NCBI GenBank assembly: GCA_964639665.1
Contig: CAZXEU010000012.1
Span: 1-22,198 of the forward strand
Reading direction: 5' to 3'
Source: CAZXEU01 sp964639665
GTDB taxonomy: Bacteria > Bacteroidota > Rhodothermia > Rhodothermales > Bin80
DNA length: 22,198 bases
Of this stretch, positions 8,492-15,001 are shown piece after piece. Numbering within the stretch: position 1 is the first letter of the stretch; each line of letters starts with the position of its first letter. Both the position numbers and the translations under genes were made by a program. The notes beneath the pieces are model-generated. The model was not told the DNA's origin. It saw only the letters and a list, made by a program, of their open reading frames with translations, and searched no databases.

Positions 8492-9448
8492 TCAGAAGTC
8501 CAGCAGCACCTTGACGGCCCCGTCCCGCTTCGTTTCAGCCAGCTCCATGCCTTCTGCCAGCCGGGAGAACGGCAACCGATGGGACACGAGTCGCGACACT
8601 TCCAGTCGCCCTTGTGCTATCATATCCAGGGCGAGCCTGAAGGAGGCCAGGTTCGGCTCGTGCTGCGCATACGCGCTTGTAACCACACGCAGATTGCCAC
8701 GCAAGTATGACTCTATAGCTACAGGCAGCGTCGCCTTTTTTGGCACTCCGAATAGTGCAACTTCTCCGTGTTGCCGCACAAGCCGAGGACACAGGTTGAT
8801 GGTCTCTGCCTTGCCCACCGCTTCAACAACCACGTCGGCCATCCGGCCGCCTGTCGCCTCGCGTATGCGCTCCACGGCGTCGCCGCGCCTTACGTCAACA
8901 GAACAGGCCGCTCCCACCTCGATGGAAAGCTCCAGCCTGCGATCCACGATATCCAGCCCGTAGACCTCGCGCGCACCCATCGCTCGCAGCAGCATGGTAA
9001 AAAGCAGCCCGGCCGGCCCCTGACCCACCACAGCCACGCGCTTGTCCATCACGTTGCCAAGCTTGCGGCAGCAGTACACGACGGTGCCCAGCTGCTGTGC
9101 CAGTACGGCGCGCTCCAGCGGCAGCCCTTCGGGAAGCGGGATCACCTCGTGAGCCCATGCGGACACATACTCGGCGAATGCATCAAAACGCGGGACCAGC
9201 GCGAGCACGCGTGTGCCCGGAGGCAGCGCCGCCACAGAGGATTTCTCCACCACGGCCACGCATTCATGGCCGGACTGGCCGGCAGCGAATGGATAGCTGT
9301 CCGCCGGGCTATCGTGCAGAAAGTGGAGGTCGCTGCCGCAAATGGTCGTCAGAAGGACGCGCAGCAGCAGCCCATCGTGCGGCGCATCGGGCACCGGGAC
9401 GTCAACCCATTCTATTTCGCCCGGGGCAGAATACTGGACCGCCCGCAT
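8492..9448 (-). CDS. Zinc-type medium-chain alcohol/polyol dehydrogenase, lacking the structural-zinc loop
   Basis: This 318-residue cytoplasmic NAD(P)-dependent oxidoreductase of the MDR superfamily probably oxidises or reduces a sugar alcohol, sugar acid or related hydroxyl. Catalytic-zinc residues are visible: Cys37 (ICGSD), His61 and Glu62 (GHE). The Rossmann motif is VGQGPAG at 141-147, and Asp166 at the end of the next strand suggests a preference for NAD. Most zinc MDR enzymes are about 340-350 residues and have four clustered cysteines after the GHE motif; here that loop is missing (VLALVPRFDAFAEYV at 81-95), so the structural zinc is absent. The gene follows the TIM-barrel gene by 5 bases, so the two are almost certainly one transcript and probably one pathway. 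No Shine-Dalgarno is seen. Substrate unknown. Confidence 0.88.
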   Translation of the reverse strand: MRAVQYSAPGEIEWVDVPVPDAPHDGLLLRVLLTTICGSDLHFLHDSPADSYPFAAGQSGHECVAVVEKSSVAALPPGTRVLALVPRFDAFAEYVSAWAHEVIPLPEGLPLERAVLAQQLGTVVYCCRKLGNVMDKRVAVVGQGPAGLLFTMLLRAMGAREVYGLDIVDRRLELSIEVGAACSVDVRRGDAVERIREATGGRMADVVVEAVGKAETINLCPRLVRQHGEVALFGVPKKATLPVAIESYLRGNLRVVTSAYAQHEPNLASFRLALDMIAQGRLEVSRLVSHRLPFSRLAEGMELAETKRDGAVKVLLDF

Positions 9449-9453
9449 GCGCG

Positions 9454-10380
9454 CTAGGAAAAGGCCGACCGGAGCAGCTCCAGGCTCTTGGGCACGGCCG
9501 TCTGAGGGTCTTCCTTTCCCTCGAATTCCAGAGATACGTACCCCCTGAAATCGTGTCGGCGCATGATCTCGGCTATGCGCGGATAGTCTAGATCCAGCGT
9601 ATACCAGGTTCCGCCACCATAGTAGGTCTTGGCTTGCATCAGTACCGTACGGGAAGCCAGCATTTCCAGCTTGTCATAGGGATCTTCCAGGAAGTTTCCC
9701 GTATCCAGCGTCACCTGGAGCCACGGTGAATCCAGTGCCTCAACGATCCTGAGCACGCCTTCGGGCGTGCGACCAAGCCCCCAGTGGTTTTCCAGGCCCA
9801 GCAAAACACCGCACTGCTCGGCCTTGGGAATACACTTTTCGATGCTGGCAATGACCCAGTCGTATGCATCCTCATCCGAGTATCCCTCCAGTGCAGGCTC
9901 AATTCCCCTGTTGTCCATGAGCGCGCTGAAGGACTCAGACGTTCCCCATCTCCCCGTATTGAGCCGCATGGTCGGGATGCCGAGCTGGTAGCACAGCTCG
10001 ATCTGGTGTATGGTGCGGTCAATGTTGCGCTGGCGCTCTTCCGCATCGGGAGACATGAAGCCTTGGTGGGTGGAAAACCCCATCAGATCCAGCCCGTTGA
10101 CAAATGCCCGGCGCTTGATATCCTGGAGGTAGGCGGTATCCTCCGAAGCCATCTGGACATGGAGTAGCTCCACCCCGTCAAATCCCATGGCGGCGGCATC
10201 ATCTATGCACTGCTCGATCGGGTAATTCTCCTTGGGGCCATCGAATCGCCAGAAGGAGTACGTGGAGACGCCTATCGGGTTGGGGCGCCGCTTCGGCGGC
10301 GGTGTCTGGTCCGCCGCAAGGCCGAGGCCCGCAGCAGCGAGCGCCGCATTGCGCAGAAAATCACGTCTTCTTGTTTTGAT
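9454..10380 (-). CDS. Exported sugar phosphate isomerase/epimerase-like TIM-barrel protein with probable ATC start
   Basis: The protein belongs to the xylose-isomerase-like TIM-barrel family (AP endonuclease 2 fold), whose members isomerise, epimerise or beta-eliminate sugars using a divalent metal. Probable ligands are Glu197 (GLENHW), Asp226 (LDTGN), Gln249 and Glu285 (SLEFEG). The nearest in-frame ATG (10188) would cut off the first barrel strand. Reading upstream gives a Tat signal, KTRRRDFLRNAALAAAGLG, then RPNPIGVSTYSFW. No ATG, GTG or TTG lies between the in-frame TGA at 10404-10406 and that signal. ATC 10380-10378, placed 7 bases after GGAGG, is the only well-positioned start, giving 308 residues. 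A point change from ATG is the alternative. First gene of the minus arm of the divergent locus. Confidence 0.85.
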   Translation of the reverse strand: MKTRRRDFLRNAALAAAGLGLAADQTPPPKRRPNPIGVSTYSFWRFDGPKENYPIEQCIDDAAAMGFDGVELLHVQMASEDTAYLQDIKRRAFVNGLDLMGFSTHQGFMSPDAEERQRNIDRTIHQIELCYQLGIPTMRLNTGRWGTSESFSALMDNRGIEPALEGYSDEDAYDWVIASIEKCIPKAEQCGVLLGLENHWGLGRTPEGVLRIVEALDSPWLQVTLDTGNFLEDPYDKLEMLASRTVLMQAKTYYGGGTWYTLDLDYPRIAEIMRRHDFRGYVSLEFEGKEDPQTAVPKSLELLRSAFS

Positions 10381-10387
10381 GGCGGTA

Positions 10388-10392
10388 CCTCC
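10388..10392 (-). promoter_or_regulatory. Shine-Dalgarno for the ATC start of the TIM-barrel gene
   Basis: On the minus strand GGAGG lies 7 bases before ATC 10380, followed directly by AAA ACA AGA AGA and a Tat signal. The spacing equals that of the GTG-started gene at 6604. Most ATG starts in this window lack such a site. Confidence 0.7.
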
Positions 10393-10489
10393 AATCGGTC
10401 TTGTTCAAATCTTGGTCTGACGAGCGGCCCGTGCGTGGCGGCGGGACGAGCGCTTTTGGATATTGCCACGAGCCACCTGCCGAAACACC

Positions 10490-11692
10490 ATGGATAGTAC
10501 GCTTCAGGCCGCGGAACTTCAACGGTACCGCGCCAGATTCGAGCACGAACTCTTCGAGCAAGTGATCCCGTTCTGGGAGCGACATTCACCGGACATCTCT
10601 CACGGCGGATACTATAACAATCTCGACCGGGATGGTTCGGTTTACGACACGACCAAGCATATCTGGCTGCTCGCGCGCCAGGTCTGGATGTTCAGCAAGC
10701 TGTACAGGAGCGTTGACGAGCGGGAGTCGTGGCTGATGCACGCCCGACTTGGCATAGATTTTCTCATGGAGCACGCCGCACGGCCTGACGGCAGGGTATA
10801 CTTCGCCCTGGCTGCGGACGGCAGACCCGTCTACCAGCAGCGAAAGATTTTCACGGAGTGTTTCTATGCCATGGCCCTGGCAGAATACGGCCGGGCGGCG
10901 GACAGACCCGAACTCGTGCGTAAGGCCGAGGATGAATTGGCCCTCGTATGGCAATGGGCCTATGACTGGGCACCGCTGGGCCGGCCTGCGATGCAGGGCA
11001 CGGTCGCCTCGCAGTCCCTAGCCGTGCCCATGATCCTGCTCAATCTGATCGAGGAGGTGGCAGGCGACCGTATGGATCGCTATGGCTCGGAAGTTGAGGA
11101 CTGCATGCGAAGGGTAGTGCTTCACGTAGATGCCACATCCAAGCGGGTGCATGAGCACATTGCACCGGACGGCGGCCCGCTGGACGGACCCGCCGGGCGC
11201 TTGCTCAATCCCGGCCATGCCATCGAGGCGGGCTGGTTTCTACAGCACTGGGCCCAGCGCCTGCAGCGCAAGGATCTGTCCCAACTGGCGCTCAACATGG
11301 TCCGGTGGTCGCACAGTACCGGCTGGGACAACGATCACGGCGGACTGTTCTACTTTCTGGACGCAGGAGGACGCTCTCCGGTCCAGCTGGAATGGTCCAT
11401 GAAGTTGTGGTGGCCCCACACGGAGGCCCTCTACGCGCATTTGCTGGGCTTCGCCTTGTCCGGAAACGGCGCCGATCTGCAGGCCTTCAGGGACGTGCAG
11501 ACCTACGTATTCGAGCACTTCGTCGACGCCGAATACGGCGAATGGTACGGATACCTGGACAGGGAGGGTCGCGTAACACATCGCTTCAAGGGAGGTCCCT
11601 ACAAGGGATGTTTCCACGTGCCTCGCGCGCTGTGGCTATGCTGGAAGCTACTGGGCAACTGGCCGGAGGCTGGCGACCCGGAAGCCGTCTGA
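10490..11692 (+). CDS. N-acylglucosamine 2-epimerase (AGE) family protein
   Basis: This 400-residue cytoplasmic protein has an (alpha/alpha)6 barrel. Family members epimerise or isomerise sugars at C2 (GlcNAc/ManNAc, glucose/mannose, mannose/fructose). Family landmarks are HGGYYNNLDRDG (38-49), TKHIWLLARQVW (55-66), NPGHAIEAGW (240-249), MKLWWPHTEA (304-313) and GGPYKGCFHVPRALW (368-382). His243 and His376 correspond to the two catalytic histidines of the renin-binding-protein/AGE enzymes, and the GGP-KGCFHVPR segment looks closest to the N-acyl-D-glucosamine 2-epimerase subgroup, though other sugars are possible. The start is ATG 10490; the TTG at 10463 adds no family sequence. It heads the plus arm, 109 bases from the divergent TIM-barrel gene, and the symporter follows 57 bases later. 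Confidence 0.9.
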   Translation: MDSTLQAAELQRYRARFEHELFEQVIPFWERHSPDISHGGYYNNLDRDGSVYDTTKHIWLLARQVWMFSKLYRSVDERESWLMHARLGIDFLMEHAARPDGRVYFALAADGRPVYQQRKIFTECFYAMALAEYGRAADRPELVRKAEDELALVWQWAYDWAPLGRPAMQGTVASQSLAVPMILLNLIEEVAGDRMDRYGSEVEDCMRRVVLHVDATSKRVHEHIAPDGGPLDGPAGRLLNPGHAIEAGWFLQHWAQRLQRKDLSQLALNMVRWSHSTGWDNDHGGLFYFLDAGGRSPVQLEWSMKLWWPHTEALYAHLLGFALSGNGADLQAFRDVQTYVFEHFVDAEYGEWYGYLDREGRVTHRFKGGPYKGCFHVPRALWLCWKLLGNWPEAGDPEAV

Positions 11693-11718
11693 TTATCCTC
11701 CATATCCATTGCCAAGAA

Positions 11719-11727
11719 TGGTATACT
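11719..11727 (+). promoter_or_regulatory. Possible extended -10 promoter before the symporter gene
   Basis: TGGTATACT in the 57-base gap resembles an extended -10 element (TGn followed by TATAAT-like bases) and would start a transcript about 15 bases before ATG 11750. There is no -35 partner at the usual distance, and the host's promoter rules are unknown, so this is only a candidate. Confidence 0.2.
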
Positions 11728-11749
11728 GTGGGGTTTCGAAACTGAATCC

Positions 11750-13375
11750 ATGATAGTACTCTTTACGCCGCTCGACTGGTTTTGGGTGGGAGTATTTCTC
11801 CTTCTTATGATCGGCAGCGGGGTTCTCTTCTACCGGCTTGGCAAGCGTTCGGCATCGGATTTCTTCCTCGCAGGGCGCGGACTGCCGTGGTGGTTGCCCG
11901 CATCCAGCGTGTATGCGACCCATACAGCCACAGACACTCCGATGTGGATCACGGGCGTGATCTACCAGCACGGGCTGGCCGGCATATGGTATACGTTCTT
12001 TTCGGCCTGGGGCGCCATCAGTTCGTTCGTCTCCACGCGCATATTCCGGCGTTCCCTCGCCTACACACAAGCCGAATGGAACGTCGTCCGGTTTTCCGGG
12101 CTGGGTTCGGAGCTCCTCCGTGGATGGATGGCCGGATGGCAGTTCTTCATGAACATGTTTGTGCTGGGCTGGGTCGGCATAGCCATGGGCAAGATCTGCG
12201 AATTCCTGTTCGGCTGGCCCACCTGGATCGGGCTGGTGAGCTTCTCGCTCGTCTGCGCGGTCTACGTTCTTGCCGCTGGCTACTGGGGTGTGGTGATGGC
12301 GGACTTTCAGCAGGGAATCATCGCTTTTCTCGTTATCATTATCGTGTCCTTCTGGGGCATCGCCGTTGCCGGCGGCCCGGCTGGCATCATCGATAAGCTC
12401 GCGGCCCTGGGGGAGCTTGATCGCATCAACCCCTTTGCCTTCTCCGGCTGGTGGACCGGATCATTCCCGACGGCCTGGTTCGTAACCATGCTGGTAATTG
12501 CGATTCTGGGCGGCTTCGGCATGGGTACCAGTATAGACTGGTACGTGGAAGCACAGCGCATTCAATCCGCCCGGACTGTCCGTGACGCGAGTTACAGCAT
12601 CTGGTGGGGCACGCTCATCGGATTGGTTCGCAACTCCATCTGGGCCGCGTCCATACTGGCGTTCTTCGTGCTCTTTCCCGGCATGACGGCCACCGAAGAA
12701 TATGAGATGGGCTGGTTCCGCCTTGGCTTCGACTACCTGCCCGCGGGCATGCTGGGCTTTTTCTTTGCTGCCATTCTCGCGATCCACCTTTCGACCATCT
12801 CCTCCCATCTGAACCTGGGCGCGTTGTACGCCACGCGCGATCTGTATCAGCACTATGTGAATCCGAAAGCAAGCCAGAAAAAGCTTGTGCAGGTAGGCAG
12901 GATTTCGACGATGATCCTGCTAATCGGGTCGTTCTTTTACGGCCTGATGATGGAGGACATCACCTCCTGGCTCATATTTGCCCTCTGGGTCATGGCTGCC
13001 GGCATCTGGTTGCCCAACATTTTGCAGGTCGTCTGGTGGCGCTTCAATGCATGGGGCTATCTGTCCGCATGGATCGCCAACCTCGGATTCAGCTGGCTCG
13101 TCGTTTGGATCCTTCCGGCCCTCGGCGTGATACCTGACCTCCTGGACTACCAGCAGTTCTGGCTACTCATGGTGCTGGGTGCCTTCGTGTTCATCCCGGT
13201 GACGTTGATTTCACGGCCGGAGAACATGGATCATCTCGTCCGCTACTACGTCATGTCCCGGCCCATTGGCTGGTGGGGGCCTGTCAAGCGCGAAGCCCAG
13301 CGTCGCGGCCTCATAACGGCCAGCGGAGACCTGGCGGGCCTGAGCGAAGAAGCCCTGCGAACAGGAAACTTCTAA
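11750..13375 (+). CDS. Sodium:solute symporter, SSS family
   Basis: This 541-residue inner-membrane transporter uses the sodium gradient to import a solute, here probably a sugar or sugar derivative given its neighbours. It is strongly hydrophobic, with roughly 13 predicted membrane segments. The first is at about 10-28, followed by the family signature DFFLAGRGLPWWLPA (37-51), the TATDTPMW segment at the next helix, and LSTISSHLNLGALYATRDLY (347-366), where Ser/Thr residues around 348-352 match the region of the second sodium site. The length fits sugar-type SSS members. The start is ATG 11750 with no clear Shine-Dalgarno. Three small membrane-protein genes follow 17 bases later and overlap one another, which suggests a multi-part transporter. 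Substrate unknown. Confidence 0.93.
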   Translation: MIVLFTPLDWFWVGVFLLLMIGSGVLFYRLGKRSASDFFLAGRGLPWWLPASSVYATHTATDTPMWITGVIYQHGLAGIWYTFFSAWGAISSFVSTRIFRRSLAYTQAEWNVVRFSGLGSELLRGWMAGWQFFMNMFVLGWVGIAMGKICEFLFGWPTWIGLVSFSLVCAVYVLAAGYWGVVMADFQQGIIAFLVIIIVSFWGIAVAGGPAGIIDKLAALGELDRINPFAFSGWWTGSFPTAWFVTMLVIAILGGFGMGTSIDWYVEAQRIQSARTVRDASYSIWWGTLIGLVRNSIWAASILAFFVLFPGMTATEEYEMGWFRLGFDYLPAGMLGFFFAAILAIHLSTISSHLNLGALYATRDLYQHYVNPKASQKKLVQVGRISTMILLIGSFFYGLMMEDITSWLIFALWVMAAGIWLPNILQVVWWRFNAWGYLSAWIANLGFSWLVVWILPALGVIPDLLDYQQFWLLMVLGAFVFIPVTLISRPENMDHLVRYYVMSRPIGWWGPVKREAQRRGLITASGDLAGLSEEALRTGNF

Positions 13376-13392
13376 ACCCAACTTTCCAAGCC

Positions 13393-13701
13393 ATGCCACT
13401 AGTCAGACGAGCGTGGTCGGCCGCTGAAGCCGATGAATGGACCCGGGAAGACTGGATTACCATCGTCATCTCACCCATCTGCTACATTTGCATGACGCTG
13501 GGCGTTGCACTCAGCGTGCTGCTGCTATGGCAAGGATTCGTGCTGCTTGCGGGCAGCATTGTGCTGACGGCCGTCATGCACTGGATCATTGATCCGAAGC
13601 TGAAAGCCGTTTCGGCCGAATACGAAACCAAGCAACAGGAATACCTGCGCGAACTTGAGCAAAACGTTCGCTGGCAGGACCAGGACGAGAGAGCGCCATG
13701 A
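13393..13701 (+). CDS. Small two-helix membrane protein, probable symporter accessory
   Basis: I do not recognise a named family. The 102-residue product has a polar start (MPLVRRAWSAAEADEWTRED), two adjacent hydrophobic stretches at about 21-45 and 48-65, and a charged, probably helical or coiled tail at 75-100. It lies 17 bases after the symporter and its stop overlaps the next start (ATGA at 13698-13701), so it is very likely co-expressed with both. A supporting or assembly role for the symporter is inferred from position and topology. The ATG at 13393 is preferred over an in-frame extension that would run back inside the symporter gene. Confidence 0.75.
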   Translation: MPLVRRAWSAAEADEWTREDWITIVISPICYICMTLGVALSVLLLWQGFVLLAGSIVLTAVMHWIIDPKLKAVSAEYETKQQEYLRELEQNVRWQDQDERAP

Positions 13702-13814
13702 CCCAGGGACTGGCCACCGTCATAGGCATGACCATCGCCTACGCCGCTTCATTCCTCGGGCTCATCCTCGCATGGCGCTCGTACAGGAAACACCACAAGA
13801 AGGACCAGCCATGA
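13698..13814 (+). CDS. Single-helix membrane microprotein, 38 aa
   Basis: The gene starts within the stop of the preceding gene (ATGA) and ends within the start of the following one (ATGA at 13811-13814). The product has one hydrophobic helix (GLATVIGMTIAYAASFLGLI, about 4-23) followed by a basic tail (RSYRKHHKKDQP), predicting the tail in the cytoplasm. Size, topology and the place behind an SSS transporter resemble the tiny accessory subunits known beside some sodium symporters. The function is inferred from context. The double overlap is the main reason to accept so short a gene. Confidence 0.68.
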   Translation: MTQGLATVIGMTIAYAASFLGLILAWRSYRKHHKKDQP

Positions 13815-13936
13815 TCGCCTCGGCTCTGCAGCAGTCGACGAATCTGCTCTGGGGCATCCTCGTGCCCGCACTGATATTCGTAATCGCATTCGTGGTCACG
13901 TTGCTGCTTTACCGGCATTTCTCCCGGCAGGTCTGA
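13811..13936 (+). CDS. Single-helix membrane microprotein, 41 aa
   Basis: The ATG lies in the stop codon of the 38-residue gene, and the frame ends at TGA 13934-13936, 14 bases before the amidohydrolase. The product has a short polar start (MIASALQQSTN), one strong hydrophobic helix (about 12-34) and a short basic end (YRHFSRQV). With the two genes before it, it forms a nest of overlapping membrane genes directly behind the symporter, so an accessory role in transport is likely. No family is recognised. Confidence 0.68.
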   Translation: MIASALQQSTNLLWGILVPALIFVIAFVVTLLLYRHFSRQV

Positions 13937-13950
13937 CCGGCCGCACCGCC

Positions 13951-14826
13951 ATGGCCGCAGCCGCTCCGCGCCTGGTATTTGACGCCCATTTTCACATTGG
14001 TGCCTACGGAGCCCAGCTCATTGGAGGGCAGACGATCAGACCAATCCCCGCGTACCTTGACCACCATGGAGCGCGGGAATGCGCGAGGCACATCAGGCAT
14101 CATGGCCTTCGCGGCGGCCTTGTTGTACCTACGTACCTCGAGGACCAGACCGCAGCGTTCCGCTACAACGAACTCGTCCTGAAAGCTGTAGAGGGGCATG
14201 AGGAGCTGCTGGGCGGACTCTGGGTCTCCCCCCTGCCGGAAGTGGAAACGCTGTGCCTCGCCGCGCTGGCCGTACTGCCCCGACCCGGCATCCGGGCGCT
14301 CAAGATTGCCAGTAACACGTGGCAACCTTATGGGATAGATCCGGCAGGCTGGTCGGTCCGCGTGCGTCGAAACGTGGAGCGGATTCTTGATGCTGCGCGT
14401 CTGCATAAGCTCGTCATCCACTTTCACACCGGGTATCTTCCGGGAGCACAACCCGCGGCGTTTGATGCCTTCATGAAGAGCTATGGCAAGGCCGCAACCT
14501 ACCAGTTCGTTCACATGGGCGAAGCCATTGCGCCTGTCTTTTCCTTTGTACCGCAATTCCTTCAATGGCTCGATGCGGGCTGCGACATCTACACGGACAC
14601 TTCGCTTGTGCCGGGCTTCGCTCCAAAATGGCTGCTTGGAGAGCTGGACAGGCGTGGAACAGGCTGCGAGCGCGTGCTCTTCGCCACCGACGCACCGTGG
14701 GGAAGCTTCGAGGCCGAATATGCCAAGATCAAAGCGGCCTGCAACCGGTCGCAATACCTGGACCAGATCTGTTGGCAGAACGCCGCCCGACTTTATGGGC
14801 TGGGAAATGGACCGGATGCCGGATGA
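13951..14826 (+). CDS. Amidohydrolase-superfamily metal-dependent hydrolase (amidohydrolase 2 type)
   Basis: This 291-residue cytoplasmic TIM-barrel hydrolase or decarboxylase has the Amidohydrolase_2 layout. The first metal motif is DAHFHIG (Asp11, His13, His15). His157/His159 are in VIHFHTGY, His188 in FVHMGE, and the late-strand Asp247 in FATDAPWG. The C-terminus carries the usual NAARLYGL element at 277-284. There is no signal peptide. Members of this group act on lactones, aromatic acids and sugar-acid derivatives, and sequence alone does not separate these. Its place 14 bases after the transporter nest suggests it processes the imported compound or a product of it; a sugar-lactone hydrolase role would fit a sugar-oxidising pathway but is only inference. 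Confidence 0.87.
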   Translation: MAAAAPRLVFDAHFHIGAYGAQLIGGQTIRPIPAYLDHHGARECARHIRHHGLRGGLVVPTYLEDQTAAFRYNELVLKAVEGHEELLGGLWVSPLPEVETLCLAALAVLPRPGIRALKIASNTWQPYGIDPAGWSVRVRRNVERILDAARLHKLVIHFHTGYLPGAQPAAFDAFMKSYGKAATYQFVHMGEAIAPVFSFVPQFLQWLDAGCDIYTDTSLVPGFAPKWLLGELDRRGTGCERVLFATDAPWGSFEAEYAKIKAACNRSQYLDQICWQNAARLYGLGNGPDAG

Positions 14827-14934
14827 CCGGACTCATTGCGTCTGTGCACGGCAGCCAACTCCTTGCTGTCACTTCGCTCAGCTCGCGCACTTAACCTGCC
14901 ACGAAAGCGTACTACGTCAGCCTGCACAACCGAT

Positions 14935-15001
14935 AGGAGTGCCGTATCATGGCGTGGCCGCACGCAGGCGCTGGCTAATGCCCGCTGCCCCGCTAACATG
15001 A
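14935..15001 (+). promoter_or_regulatory. Shine-Dalgarno and two chained mini-ORFs leading into the DUF1080 gene
   Basis: AGGAG at 14935-14939 is followed 9 bases later by ATG 14949, opening a 9-codon frame (MAWPHAGAG) that ends at TAA 14976-14978. That stop overlaps ATG 14978 (TAATG), opening a 7-codon frame (MPAAPLT) whose TGA (14999-15001) overlaps the ATG of the next gene. This could be a translated leader that delivers ribosomes to the main start. It could also be chance, as the peptides show no conserved feature. Confidence 0.35.

Noticed and set aside
7842..8963. 373-codon open frame on the plus strand
   Set aside because: Its second half is antisense to the zinc-type dehydrogenase, and the first half has no protein-like features.
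10463..10489. Upstream TTG start for the epimerase
   Set aside because: The nine added residues do not resemble the family, and ATG 10490 gives the normal N-terminus.
13909..14754. 281-codon open frame on the minus strand
   Set aside because: It is antisense to the amidohydrolase, whose metal-binding motifs are all in the plus-strand frame.
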